Positions 26,860-36,578 of a stretch of DNA of 64,000 bases are shown piece by piece. Below the pieces are notes generated by a model that saw only the letters and a program-made list of their open reading frames with translations, ran no database searches and had not been told where the DNA came from. A program made the translations under genes and the position numbers. The first letter of the stretch is position 1. Each line of letters begins with the position of its first letter. The stretch covers positions 26,756 to 90,755 of the forward strand of contig CAMJHP010000004.1 in assembly GCA_946405575.1 (NCBI GenBank), in the 5' to 3' direction. The stretch comes from an uncultured Bacteroidales bacterium (lineage in GTDB: Bacteria > Bacteroidota > Bacteroidia > Bacteroidales > F082).

Positions 26860-26991
26860 TTCTCTATGCACATAACTGATTTTGAATCATTTGCATTGCA
26901 AACCTACAGATGGTAGATGATGCGTAACGGCCGCATTTGCCGAGTGGGATTCAAATACTCTTTAATCCTCAGTCTAAAGCCATCTTTGATT

Positions 26992-27009
26992 TGTAACAAT
27001 TTTGTTACA
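26992..27009. promoter_or_regulatory. Palindrome upstream of the giant T9SS protein promoter
   Basis: TGTAACAA-tt-TTGTTACA is a perfect 8-bp inverted repeat, followed by TAAC-N4-GTTA. It lies 54 bp before the -7 element of the 27.2 kb gene, in a position suited to an operator or activator site. The rest of the 26860-27180 gap has no gene. Confidence 0.45.
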
Positions 27010-27062
27010 TAACACTTGTTATTTAGTGCCTAATCCATCGCTTTTTGTAAAGGAAAAAAGCC

Positions 27063-27070
27063 TATCTTTG
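27063..27070 (+). promoter_or_regulatory. -7 element for the giant T9SS protein
   Basis: TATCTTTG matches TAnnTTTG, 110 bp before the ATG at 27181. A TTTTTG 15 bp upstream is closer than the normal -33 spacing. The 110-base leader is unusually long for this window. Confidence 0.6.
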
Positions 27071-27180
27071 CACCTAATTTTTTGGCTAGCAAGTTTTTGT
27101 CTTCATTGCGAGGAAAAACTTTGATAGTGACAATTCTAATAGGTCGAAAATCAACAAGTAACAAACATTTAATAAAAAAG

Positions 27181-30100
27181 ATGAAAAGATTTACAAAGAA
27201 AAGAAAACTGAAAAAATGGCCAGCGATGCTCGTCTTGGCATTGCTGTGTTTTAGTGCAGTCCCGCTGAGGGCACAAAATTGGTGGAGCCCGACTATTAGT
27301 AGTGGTAGCTACACAATTGAAACGAACGGGAATGGAATTCGTGTACAGGGTCCGGGCGAAGGAAATTATTGGAATCCGTATGGTTATTATGATGGAATTG
27401 GCAGTATTTCGGTGGGCAATGGTTATAACGTAACTATTACATTTAACACGAATGCTCCAGTACAGCTGAATGGAACGATAACTTGTACTCAAGGCACACT
27501 AACATTGAACAATCAAGGGCAGACCCATAATGGAGCCACGATAATTCGTTATGGAAGCAATAATATGACTAGTGAAACCAACGCTTTTATTTGGACTGAT
27601 CTTGGAAATAATAATCCGAACAATATTCATGTCAACATACAGGGAACACCAGAACACCCCTTTGTGCTAGATGGTAATTGTAGCATGCGTCTTGTTGAAG
27701 ATACTGACCCTTCTGGAAACGGAAGACCGTTTTACAATTTTGTTAAAAACTCTGGTGGCAGTAACATTAAAGCACCAATTATGTTTATTCAAGGTGGATA
27801 TGTGAACTTGGATTATGTTACCATACGTAACCATTGGAAAGACGGTAACGCTGGAGCTGGTATTACCATCAAGAGCGATCCAACAAGTCAAATTCGCGCT
27901 AGCTATGTAACTGTGGATCATGGCCTATTTGAATGGCTCAGGGCCATAGACCATGGCGGAGCGATTTATTTGAACAACAAAAGCAGTCTTACAGATGGTT
28001 CCAATTTTGAACTTAAAAACTCTGAAATAAGGAATTGCTATGTTTACGATGACGGTGGCTTTAATGAAATAATTACTAAAGGTGGCGGTGGCGGCGGTGC
28101 CATAAGGTCCATGGGCGAGAACAGATGTGAGATGACCATTGACAATTGTAGCATTCATGACTGCTACACGAATTGCGATGGCGGTGGCATCAGATGGAAC
28201 TCCGTCTTAATTAGCCCATTAGAGATCAAGAACGGAACAGAAGTTTACAACAATTGGGCATTTCGTTATGGTGGTGGAATGCGCGTTGATGCCTTGGCTG
28301 AGGTTGAAGGCTGCACTTTTGATAACAATAGGGCAGATTACGGTGGAGGCGGCATCTCATTGGGTGTGTTCAATTCAGGAAACCAAAATCACCTCGATGC
28401 AAATGATGGCAGGTGGGATCCCAATGACGGCATTTTAACCCTCGATGCCAGCACCGTCATCTCAAACAATTGGGCGGGTGAAAATGGCGGTGGATTGCAT
28501 TTTAAATGTGATTTTATTGAATTTACTCAAACAACAAATCCACATGTAAGATTTTATCGACATGCAAACAGAGAATACTTTAAGGTTCAGCTTAATGTAA
28601 ACGGAGCCACGATTAGGGACAACACTGCTGAGATAGATGGCGGTGGCGTTTATATGAATAGAACCACTAACTTCTACGGGTTGGAGGCTCACCTGAATTT
28701 CGGAAATATTCAAGACAACACTGCTAACGGAAACGGTGGAGGACTTGCCCTTACCGAGGAACTTGATCCTAATTATACCGTTCGTCCAGATCAAACTTAC
28801 TATGATCCTTCTTTGGGGATTACATGGTATGATATTGAGGCCCAACCCATTCAGGCACGTGTTGGCTCTATGAAACCAGCATGGCAAAATGAACTTCTGA
28901 CTATGGAGAGCAACACTGCCATAGATGGTGGTGGCATTTATATTGAAGGCGGTGACCTTGTTATGGTGAAAGGATTGGTTACCAATAATGTAGCCGTCAA
29001 TCCAAATGGCAATAATGGTGATGGTGGCGGATTCTACATTACTGGAGGAACAATCGCAGTGAATGGCGGAACCATTACGGAGAACAATGCCCAAAGAAAC
29101 GGTGGTGGTTTCTATGTGAATGTTGAAGATGAGGTTGTCATCAACAATGATTCTACTGCTGCTATCATTAGCAATAACAATGCTAATGAAGGCGGTGGTT
29201 GCTATGTCAACAAAGGTCAACTGACAATCAAGCAGGTGAGTATCGGAGATAGCGAAACAAGTATTATAGACAATTATGCCGAAAACAAGCAGGGCGGGGG
29301 CCGAGGTGGCGGAGTGTATGTGCATAGTGGATCTTTTACTTTGATGAATGGTTCCATTGGTAAAGAAGGCCACGGCAACACTTCTGATAGGACTGGCGGC
29401 GGTGTCTATGTAAATAGTGGAGACTTTTTCTTGCTTGGCGGAACCCTCTGTTATAATTTGGGTACCAATGGAGGCGGCGGCGCTTACGTCAACAGAGGCA
29501 ATGTGGAAACTACAGGAGGTTCTATCAGCCACAATTACACATCCACAACGAATACAAGTGCAAATGGTGGTGGCATTTGGGCAAACGGGACTTCTGACGA
29601 AATCACTATTCGCATCAAAAGCACTTCATTTATCGAGAACACTGCTAGAGGTATGGGTGGTGGCATTTTTGCCAATGGTGCCAACACTGTGGTAACCGTT
29701 GACAAAAACGAAGGAGATGATGCAGTTGATGCCTTGTTCGAAGGCAACATTGCCAACCATGGAGGTGGCATCTATGCGAATGCCAAAAGCGTCACGGTGG
29801 GTAACACTACTTTCAATGGAAACAAAGCCCAAAACTCAGGGAACTACAATTCCGATGGCGGTGGCATTTTTGTGCAAGGTCCTGTCACGTTAAATGCTAA
29901 CACTACTCTAATTAAGAATATAGCAAATCGAAGAGGTGGGGCTGTGTATGTCAACAACGGCCTCTTCACTATGAACGACGGGGTGACCATTGGTGGTAGT
30001 GAGGAAAACGCCAACAAGACCCTTTCCACAAACAACGATACGGGCGGTGGTGGCATCTATGTGACTGGCGACCAATCGCAAGTGGAAGTATTAGGAGGTG

Positions 30101-33100
30101 AAATCAGCTACAACACGGCAGCAAGAAACGGTGGAGGTCTGTATGTGGCAAATTCTGGAGACAACAGCACCAACCTTAGTGGAAACGTGCTGTTGACCAA
30201 AAACAAGGCTGCAACAAATGGCGATGGCACTAGCGCCAACAATGGCAACGGTGGTGGTGTGTACATCCAGAGTGGATCGCTCAACCTTACTGGAGCTGGT
30301 ATCATTGTGAGTGAGAATGAAGCGAAAAACGGAGGTGGTTTATATATGCAAAATGGCACCGTCAATATCACATCATCCTTTATTCTTGACAACACTGCCA
30401 ACAATGGCAACGGCGGTGGCCTATATCTTGGTAATTCAACTGCAGGTGGCATCACTCTAAGCGGTGCCATCATTAGTGGTAACACTGCAACTAGCTCTCA
30501 GAACAATACAGGCCAAGGCGGCGGCATTTACACTGGTGCAGGTACCATTTTGGTGAAAGACAACACCCAAATTGGTACATACACTTCAGCAAAAGCAACA
30601 GCTGGCAGCGGTAACACGGCCAAACAAGGCGGAGGCCTTTATGTGAATGGCGGCAACATCACCTTCAATGGCGGCATTTTCACAGAGAACTCAGCATCAA
30701 CAGAAGGTGGTGGCATCTACATCAAAGAGGGCGCCATTCTCAATATGAGAGATGCCGCAGAAATCAAGGACAATTTTGTGCCAGCAGATGGTTTTGGCGG
30801 TGGTGTTTATATGAATGGTACATTCAATTTGGGCGGCGGATCAGCCGATGATAAGCAAACCTTGAAAGCCTACACGAACTACGCTGGTGAAAGCTATTCG
30901 GAGGCAACGCAAAACAATGTCTATCTGCCTTCCAACAACAAATACATCACCTTGAAATCAGATATTTCTGCACAATCCGACGGTAACACTTACATCACTA
31001 AAATCGGCATAACCACCAACCCTAGTCAGCCACATCCTCACCCTGTGGTTTTCGTGGAGAATGTCGACACAGAGGAAGAATGGCTCTATAAACTGATGGA
31101 CCGCATCACGGCTGGCAATGGTGCCGTATTTGATGACACAGAGACACATATTGCCATCCATACCCGCGAGAATTATCCGTCACAGGGATTCGAAACCAAA
31201 TACCTCTATTTTGACGGTTGCTGGACGACGACTGTCAACAAGGATCCGCAGGAAAATCTTACGCAGTATCCTTTGCCAGATGGTGTCGATCAGCACTATA
31301 CCACAGATGCCGACGGTTGGCACATCTATACTCCTGAGGGCTTGGCTTGGTTCATCTCCTATGTGAACAACCTGAACGGCTGTACGGGTGACAACCGTAG
31401 CACTAATGCCTTCATTGAGGCAGACATCGACATGTCGGCCAACCGTTGGGTGCCTATAGGAGCTGTCACATCCTACGATGTTGCATCAAGCACTTTCGCC
31501 GAGAGTGATACCCAAGGCGACCATTACTACACGGGCACATTCGACGGCCAAGGCTATCTCGTCACGGGCATCAAGAACGGTTTCCTCTCGGGCATCAGCC
31601 TCTACGGCATGTTCGGTGCAACCCAGGGAACGCTGAAGAACATCTTCCTTGACAACTACTCAAACGTGGCAGCCAATGTGGCAGCCAACCACGGCTACAC
31701 CTATTATATGGGTGGCGTGGCAGGCACTGCCAACGGCGGCACCATCAGCAACTGCGAGGCACGTGGCACGATGGAGTCGGACAACTGGCAAAACACGGTC
31801 ATGGGTGGCCTGGTTGGCCTGGTGGACGGAAATGCCGTTCATGTCCACTCATCGATGGCTATGCCCATCATGATTGGTAAGGCTCATACCATGGGCGGTC
31901 TGATAGGTGAATTGGAAAATGGCAGTGATTTGAAAAACAGCTTCAGCAACGCTAGCTTTACCCCTAGCAACAATGGCGTCAAAGTCGGTGGCTTGGTTGG
32001 CATCAACAGTGGTGCAGTTGAGAACTGTTATGTACGTCTGCAAGGCACCGAGCCTAGCCAATTCGGTTGGTTTGCTGGCCAAAACAACGGAACAATTGAT
32101 ATCTGCTACGCTCCCGAAAATGAAACCGGCTATGTTCGTAACGGTGATGATCCTACGAACCCGGGCAACTACGGTGCGACGGCTTTGGTGAGCGGCAAGT
32201 ATGGCTTTGCCCACAGCGACCAGCAGATCACTGGAGGCAGCGATGCCTATGTTGTGAATGGCGCCGTTGACAATGATGGTGAACTGAAGGGCCTTTTGGC
32301 CACGCTCAACAAGTGGGTGGAGCAAAACGATGGTTATTCCACATGGACACGTACCATGGCCAGCCCGATGAACGACGATTATCCAATCCTTGAGTTCGAT
32401 GACTTTGTCAGCGCAGGTACTAAGGATGACATTTACCTCATTTACCGTGCCGACCTCAATGATATGATTGGTCTAATCAATCAGGACAATCTCCAAACCA
32501 GCATAGGACTTATGAATGGCAACCAAGCAGGAGGCCGTATTTACCTATACGATACCAATCCGACCGTGGTGAGCACAGACACGAGAACTGACGTGCGCGT
32601 CTATATCGCCCCGAACATTGGTATCCTACAAACCAAAGGCAACAAGCTTGACGCTCGTGTAGGTGTGGCATTCGATAACACTGATCAGAGCTGGCTTGGC
32701 GGCGCACCCTACGACTGGCATATGTTCTCGTCGGCTCTTGAGGCTGCTCCTATGGGACTTCTCTATCACAGCGACCAAGGCGATTATTCTGTCCGTGATG
32801 ATTATAGCAATCTTGTCGCTAATGGTATCCCACATACAAATTGGTCGGAGGTCACCTTTATGGATCCTCCGAAGACGGAATGGTTCCAATCTGATGACAA
32901 CACTGCCGCAACCTATGCTCCAAACAAGATTGGCTATTTCCCAACTGACTCGCCTTACGGCAATTGGCGTGGGACCACTGACAATAGAGGCAGTTTCGAC
33001 TTCTATTTCTATAGCGAGGAGTATTACCATTGGATCAATTTCAAGCGCGAGGGAGCACTTGGCAATAAGAGTACCCTTGGCTACGACTTTTTGGATCACT

Positions 33101-34254
33101 GGCATCAAGATGAGGATGAGAACAATATTCACCATCATATCCCCTATGAGAACGAAGAAGAGATGGTGGTCGGCAAGGGTTACTTGCTGGCCGTTAGTGA
33201 GCCTTCGATACTGATGGCTGACGGCGTGCTGAACAACGAAAAGAATGAAGGGCAGCTTACAACACCAGTAACCAAATCAAACCTTTCTGGTTACGAGGAG
33301 CCTTTGATTGGCATCAATATGGTAGGCAACCCGTTCCAGAGTTACCTTAATGCTGATGAGTTCCTTTCTCAAAACGGTTTAAATACCTATTACATTCTTG
33401 ATGCTGACGCAAAAGCTTATGTCCCCTATACCATAACTTCTTCCACACCTGATGATGATGAAGATGATGATGAGACCTTCACTGCACCTCAGTTGCTCCA
33501 CCCACACCAAGCTTTCTTGGTACATGTTGAAAGCACGGGTAATTTGCGCTTCACGAACACAATGCGTGAAGCCGAAGGAACAACTGACTCCTATTTCAGG
33601 AATCAAGCTCCCCACTACCCGATAGTGAATATGATTTGTTCTGATGAGGAAGGTCGCAATGATGTCGCAATTATTGAACTTGACCGTCCAGAGTTAGGCG
33701 GTGGCGAGAAAATCAAGGGACTGCGGTCGGGCGATGCGAGCATTTGGTTCCATCTTGAGGATCAGGACCTCCACGTAGCCTTTGCTCCAGTAGGTACATC
33801 GAATGCCCCATTGCGCTTCAAAGCTTACAATGATGGCATATATACCTTGCGTTGGAATACCGCCAATGCCGACTTCCACTACCTGCACTTGATAGACAAC
33901 ATTACGGGTGCAGACATCAACTGTCTGACGACAAAGGAATATGTGTTCGAAGGCAAAACAACGGACTACAAATCTCGTTTCCGTCTGGTGTTCGATTTCA
34001 CAGGCGTTGAGGAAAACGAAGGTAGTTCTTCGACGGAATTAAATGCCTTTGCCTTCCAATGCGGCGACGAAGTCATCGTGAATGGCGAGGGTGTGCTTGA
34101 GGTATTTGACATGAGTGGCCGTATGGTGATGGGTCGTGAAATCCATGGTGATCAAAGTAGGGTAACCCTGCCGACCGTTGCCAACGGTATGTATGTGTTG
34201 CGCCTCACCGAAGCAAAACAAGTAAAAGTTCAAAAGATGTTCATCAACAAATAA
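27181..34254 (+). CDS. Giant secreted beta-helix (Chlamydia Pmp-like) surface protein with GLUG repeats and T9SS sorting domain
   Basis: A 2357-residue surface or secreted protein, probably an adhesin. The ATG at 27181 gives a basic n-region and signal peptide (MKRFTKKRKLKKW, ending in LRAQ); the upstream ATG at 27082 lacks one. Residues about 40-1220 carry roughly 29 GGG-[ILVFAC]-[YFW] motifs spaced about 30-50 residues apart with N-T/N-N segments between, as in Chlamydia polymorphic membrane protein beta-helix repeats. Residues about 1490-1640 hold GLUG-type repeats (GGLIGELENG, GGLVGINSG). A beta-rich region follows, and the last 75 residues are a type A T9SS domain (VFDMSGRMVMGREI, ending KMFINK). 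A small exported gene follows after 20 bp, probably in the same mRNA. Confidence 0.87.
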   Translation: MKRFTKKRKLKKWPAMLVLALLCFSAVPLRAQNWWSPTISSGSYTIETNGNGIRVQGPGEGNYWNPYGYYDGIGSISVGNGYNVTITFNTNAPVQLNGTITCTQGTLTLNNQGQTHNGATIIRYGSNNMTSETNAFIWTDLGNNNPNNIHVNIQGTPEHPFVLDGNCSMRLVEDTDPSGNGRPFYNFVKNSGGSNIKAPIMFIQGGYVNLDYVTIRNHWKDGNAGAGITIKSDPTSQIRASYVTVDHGLFEWLRAIDHGGAIYLNNKSSLTDGSNFELKNSEIRNCYVYDDGGFNEIITKGGGGGGAIRSMGENRCEMTIDNCSIHDCYTNCDGGGIRWNSVLISPLEIKNGTEVYNNWAFRYGGGMRVDALAEVEGCTFDNNRADYGGGGISLGVFNSGNQNHLDANDGRWDPNDGILTLDASTVISNNWAGENGGGLHFKCDFIEFTQTTNPHVRFYRHANREYFKVQLNVNGATIRDNTAEIDGGGVYMNRTTNFYGLEAHLNFGNIQDNTANGNGGGLALTEELDPNYTVRPDQTYYDPSLGITWYDIEAQPIQARVGSMKPAWQNELLTMESNTAIDGGGIYIEGGDLVMVKGLVTNNVAVNPNGNNGDGGGFYITGGTIAVNGGTITENNAQRNGGGFYVNVEDEVVINNDSTAAIISNNNANEGGGCYVNKGQLTIKQVSIGDSETSIIDNYAENKQGGGRGGGVYVHSGSFTLMNGSIGKEGHGNTSDRTGGGVYVNSGDFFLLGGTLCYNLGTNGGGGAYVNRGNVETTGGSISHNYTSTTNTSANGGGIWANGTSDEITIRIKSTSFIENTARGMGGGIFANGANTVVTVDKNEGDDAVDALFEGNIANHGGGIYANAKSVTVGNTTFNGNKAQNSGNYNSDGGGIFVQGPVTLNANTTLIKNIANRRGGAVYVNNGLFTMNDGVTIGGSEENANKTLSTNNDTGGGGIYVTGDQSQVEVLGGEISYNTAARNGGGLYVANSGDNSTNLSGNVLLTKNKAATNGDGTSANNGNGGGVYIQSGSLNLTGAGIIVSENEAKNGGGLYMQNGTVNITSSFILDNTANNGNGGGLYLGNSTAGGITLSGAIISGNTATSSQNNTGQGGGIYTGAGTILVKDNTQIGTYTSAKATAGSGNTAKQGGGLYVNGGNITFNGGIFTENSASTEGGGIYIKEGAILNMRDAAEIKDNFVPADGFGGGVYMNGTFNLGGGSADDKQTLKAYTNYAGESYSEATQNNVYLPSNNKYITLKSDISAQSDGNTYITKIGITTNPSQPHPHPVVFVENVDTEEEWLYKLMDRITAGNGAVFDDTETHIAIHTRENYPSQGFETKYLYFDGCWTTTVNKDPQENLTQYPLPDGVDQHYTTDADGWHIYTPEGLAWFISYVNNLNGCTGDNRSTNAFIEADIDMSANRWVPIGAVTSYDVASSTFAESDTQGDHYYTGTFDGQGYLVTGIKNGFLSGISLYGMFGATQGTLKNIFLDNYSNVAANVAANHGYTYYMGGVAGTANGGTISNCEARGTMESDNWQNTVMGGLVGLVDGNAVHVHSSMAMPIMIGKAHTMGGLIGELENGSDLKNSFSNASFTPSNNGVKVGGLVGINSGAVENCYVRLQGTEPSQFGWFAGQNNGTIDICYAPENETGYVRNGDDPTNPGNYGATALVSGKYGFAHSDQQITGGSDAYVVNGAVDNDGELKGLLATLNKWVEQNDGYSTWTRTMASPMNDDYPILEFDDFVSAGTKDDIYLIYRADLNDMIGLINQDNLQTSIGLMNGNQAGGRIYLYDTNPTVVSTDTRTDVRVYIAPNIGILQTKGNKLDARVGVAFDNTDQSWLGGAPYDWHMFSSALEAAPMGLLYHSDQGDYSVRDDYSNLVANGIPHTNWSEVTFMDPPKTEWFQSDDNTAATYAPNKIGYFPTDSPYGNWRGTTDNRGSFDFYFYSEEYYHWINFKREGALGNKSTLGYDFLDHWHQDEDENNIHHHIPYENEEEMVVGKGYLLAVSEPSILMADGVLNNEKNEGQLTTPVTKSNLSGYEEPLIGINMVGNPFQSYLNADEFLSQNGLNTYYILDADAKAYVPYTITSSTPDDDEDDDETFTAPQLLHPHQAFLVHVESTGNLRFTNTMREAEGTTDSYFRNQAPHYPIVNMICSDEEGRNDVAIIELDRPELGGGEKIKGLRSGDASIWFHLEDQDLHVAFAPVGTSNAPLRFKAYNDGIYTLRWNTANADFHYLHLIDNITGADINCLTTKEYVFEGKTTDYKSRFRLVFDFTGVEENEGSSSTELNAFAFQCGDEVIVNGEGVLEVFDMSGRMVMGREIHGDQSRVTLPTVANGMYVLRLTEAKQVKVQKMFINK

Positions 34255-34274
34255 ATAGAAAGGAGACAATAGAA

Positions 34275-34538
34275 ATGAAAAAAAGAATCATAACCGCTAT
34301 GGCAATACTGACGGTGCTGCTTTGTCCCATGATAGAGAATGTACAAGCTCAGGTATTCTTAGACGATGAGGATATGGAGCAAAGCCTGCGTGCAAACACT
34401 CATGAACAGAGCCTGCCTATCATCCCGCAGCTTAACAGCACATATGACCAGTATGCGCCCTTGGGCGGTGAGATCCTGGCCTTAAGTTGCCTCGGTGGCA
34501 TCTATTTGCTGCGTAAAAAACACAAAGATGAACAATGA
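34275..34538 (+). CDS. Small exported protein with a tripartite C-terminus (PLGG motif, hydrophobic helix, basic tail)
   Basis: An 87-residue protein with an N-terminal signal peptide (MKKRIITAMAILTVLLC, to about VQA). A polar middle of about 35 residues follows. The C-terminus reads APLGGEI, then a hydrophobic stretch of about 12 residues, then RKKHKDEQ. The pattern of motif, membrane helix and positive tail is like LPXTG/PEP-CTERM-type sorting signals, or it may just be a C-terminal membrane anchor. It is 20 bp after the giant adhesin stop, so it is probably co-expressed and may help its surface placement. No family name is known to me. Confidence 0.68.
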   Translation: MKKRIITAMAILTVLLCPMIENVQAQVFLDDEDMEQSLRANTHEQSLPIIPQLNSTYDQYAPLGGEILALSCLGGIYLLRKKHKDEQ

Positions 34539-34604
34539 TGGACAAGCAGAAAAAAGTCCCACCTTTATTATTGGGACTCTAATATGATTCATTTGTTATT
34601 TTTG

Positions 34605-34643
34605 GTATGGGTTTGTCGGGATGGCAAGCCCATACTGCTTTTA
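34605..34643 (+). terminator. Probable terminator after the adhesin operon
   Basis: The stem GTATGGG-t-TTG/CAA-g-CCCATAC (34605-34635) is followed by TGCTTTT. An additional short stem (AGTCCCA/TGGGACT, 34555-34578) lies just before it without a T-run. Confidence 0.6.
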
Positions 34644-34655
34644 AGATAATGTTGC

Positions 34656-34690
34656 AAAAAAAATGGAGCCAGGCTTAACTGACTCCATTT
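34656..34690 (-). terminator. Intrinsic terminator of the glsA-glsB-engB-YeaQ-like operon
   Basis: On the minus strand, AATGGAGTC pairs with GGCTCCATT and is followed by eight T, just after the stop of the membrane-protein gene at 34709. Confidence 0.85.
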
Positions 34691-34708
34691 AATATTGGCA
34701 AGGCTTGC

Positions 34709-34951
34709 TTATTTCTTCTTTATTTTAGACACCACCCACAAAAGCACCACGGCACCAACGATACCGACGAGGAGTTGGCCCCAGAAAGAAGTGCTGACAG
34801 GGAGACCAATGATACTGAATAACCAGCTACCCAAAAAACCGCCGACAACACCGACGATGATGGCCCATATCAAACCAAGGCCGTAGTTCATTAGTTTTCC
34901 GGCAATGATACCAGCCAGAGCGCCAATCAGAATTGAAACTAACATTCCCAT
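34709..34951 (-). CDS. YeaQ/YmgE (transglycosylase-associated) family small membrane protein
   Basis: An 80-residue inner-membrane protein with three glycine-rich hydrophobic helices (LVSILIGALAGIIAG, IWAIIVGVVGGFLGSWLF, LVGIVGAVVLLWVV) and a basic C-terminus (KIKKK). This is the size and pattern of the family often annotated as a stress-response or transglycosylase-associated protein. Its true function is unknown. It starts 39 bp after engB and ends at the operon terminator. Confidence 0.87.
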   Translation of the reverse strand: MGMLVSILIGALAGIIAGKLMNYGLGLIWAIIVGVVGGFLGSWLFSIIGLPVSTSFWGQLLVGIVGAVVLLWVVSKIKKK

Positions 34952-34990
34952 AACAAAGATTTTTTTAGTGAATATTGAGGTTAACTATCA

Positions 34991-35611
34991 TTACGATTTC
35001 TTATTGAGGAGATTGGCTATCTCATTGTTCTGCTGCTCAATATAATCCAACACCATATCCCTTCCCTGCTTCTTTTCCGCCGAGGTGATGAATATAGGCG
35101 GCAGCTCCTCCCAATTCTCCAACAAGCGAGTCTTCATTGCCTCCACGTTATGGTCAAGCTCGACCTTCGACACCTTGTCTGCCTTGGTGAAAACAATACA
35201 GAAAGGCACTTGACTCTCGCCCAACCATTCCATAAAGCCAAGATCGTTGTTTTGAGGTTCAAGACGAGAATCGACCAAAACAAAAGTCGTCACCAAATTG
35301 CGCCGACGCATAATATAATTATTGATCATCACGCGCCATTGCTCGCGTGTCTTCTTGGAATGCTGAGCATAACCATAGCCTGGCAGGTCAACAAGATACC
35401 ACGAATCGTTGACGATGAAATGATTGATAGCCACCGTCTTACCAGGCACCGATGAAGTCTTGGCCAACCCTCTACGCTGCACCAACATATTAATCAATGA
35501 GGACTTGCCCACATTCGAGCGACCAATAAAAGCGTATTCAGGAATATTATCATTTGGCAAGAACTCGAAACGAGTATTGCTCATCAGAAACTCAGCTTTG
35601 TTAATTTGCAT
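34991..35611 (-). CDS. engB: Ribosome biogenesis GTPase YsxC/EngB
   Basis: A 206-residue cytoplasmic GTPase needed for assembly of the large ribosomal subunit. G1 is [13 protein letters not shown]3 is DLPGYGYA, G4 is FTKADK and G5 is TSAEK, all in order. The start overlaps the end of the upstream glsB-like gene by 11 bp, so it is translationally coupled in the operon. Confidence 0.95.
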   Translation of the reverse strand: MQINKAEFLMSNTRFEFLPNDNIPEYAFIGRSNVGKSSLINMLVQRRGLAKTSSVPGKTVAINHFIVNDSWYLVDLPGYGYAQHSKKTREQWRVMINNYIMRRRNLVTTFVLVDSRLEPQNNDLGFMEWLGESQVPFCIVFTKADKVSKVELDHNVEAMKTRLLENWEELPPIFITSAEKKQGRDMVLDYIEQQNNEIANLLNKKS

Positions 35612-36578
35612 AGAAAGGCATTTTTAAGTGTTCAGGGATTGCATTCTTGTCGTAGATCAAATGACGCTTGACTTTTTCTTCAAACATGTCGCTGATTGTC
35701 ATCAAGATTCCTGTCTCTTCCACCTCGCCGAAGCCTGGATTGAGTGCCGTACCAAACGAACGCAAGGTCGGTGAAAGGTTCATATAGGCATTCACCAAAG
35801 GTGGCACAGAAGCACCTCTTTCGCGCACCTGCTTCACCAAAATCTTATAGTTGTCGCGGTAATTGTCTGCACTGAAAACACTTTCAAGCCATTCAGTATC
35901 GGTCAAGATGGGCAGATTCAATTCAGGCCGCACCGTGACCAGATTATCCTTGTCGGGAAAGTGCTTCTGAATAAAGTAGAGGATTAAATCGCGAGAGGTA
36001 CGTTCCAGCGAGGGATACATCGTCACTTTGCCAAAATAGTATTTTGCTTCAGGATAAATGTCAATCAATGAGCCGAGGCCGTCCCAAAGATTATCCAAAG
36101 AATACAGGCCCTTCGACAAGTTCTTCGAAGGCTGATAGTTAGGTTGCACAAACGAGCGTCCCAACTCGATGGTGTATGGCAAATACTCCTTTACGAATTT
36201 GTCGGAATAGTTGAACAGCTCGCTTGTAGGTGTCTCCACCTGTCCGTCTGCATCGATGGGTAGATGGTCGCAGAACAAGAAACGGTAGCCACCCACAATA
36301 GCGCGGTCAACAGGGTTCCACACGATGAGCTGAAAGAAAAAGTTATCGTCGCGGGTATCGAACACGTCAATATCGCAGTCGAGACCCGTACCACCGCCCG
36401 AATCGCGGAAACTGATTTCGCGCAAACGGCCAATTTCGCGCATAATATTAGGTGATTCGTGCGCCGTCAGCACATAAATCTCATTCCCTCCATTGTTGGT
36501 CTTTCGGAAGAATTTTTCTTGGGTCAGCTCTTCCATAATGGCTTCAACCGGCACCGGTGCAATTACATCTTTCATCAT
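35601..36578 (-). CDS. glsB: GNAT N-acyltransferase, GlsB/OlsB-like (glycine lipid synthesis)
   Basis: A 325-residue acyltransferase of the OlsB-like type. In Bacteroides thetaiotaomicron the GlsB protein N-acylates glycine with a 3-hydroxy fatty acid, the first step of glycine/serine lipid synthesis. The typical start of the domain ([25 protein letters not shown]), the RAIVGGYRF strand and the [13 protein letters not shown] motif are present. It overlaps the glsA-like gene by 4 bp (ATGA). Function is assigned by similarity and by this pairing; the acceptor amino acid is not visible in the sequence. Confidence 0.82.
   Translation of the reverse strand: MMKDVIAPVPVEAIMEELTQEKFFRKTNNGGNEIYVLTAHESPNIMREIGRLREISFRDSGGGTGLDCDIDVFDTRDDNFFFQLIVWNPVDRAIVGGYRFLFCDHLPIDADGQVETPTSELFNYSDKFVKEYLPYTIELGRSFVQPNYQPSKNLSKGLYSLDNLWDGLGSLIDIYPEAKYYFGKVTMYPSLERTSRDLILYFIQKHFPDKDNLVTVRPELNLPILTDTEWLESVFSADNYRDNYKILVKQVRERGASVPPLVNAYMNLSPTLRSFGTALNPGFGEVEETGILMTISDMFEEKVKRHLIYDKNAIPEHLKMPFYAN

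Noticed and set aside
26337..27180. Searched for tRNA or other small RNA genes around mutS2 and the HTH gene
   Set aside because: No cloverleaf, T-loop GGTTCRA with matching arms, or CCA-end pattern was found; the hairpins present are long repeat palindromes.
28462..29532. A 356-codon minus-strand frame opposite the giant adhesin
   Set aside because: Antisense of repetitive GGG-Y codons; no signal or domain, and the sense frame is clearly coding.
29000..30850. Periodic repeats at first considered as a CRISPR array
   Set aside because: The repeats are degenerate, in frame, and encode GGG-[IVL]-Y motifs of a beta-helix protein; there are no equal-length spacers or cas genes.
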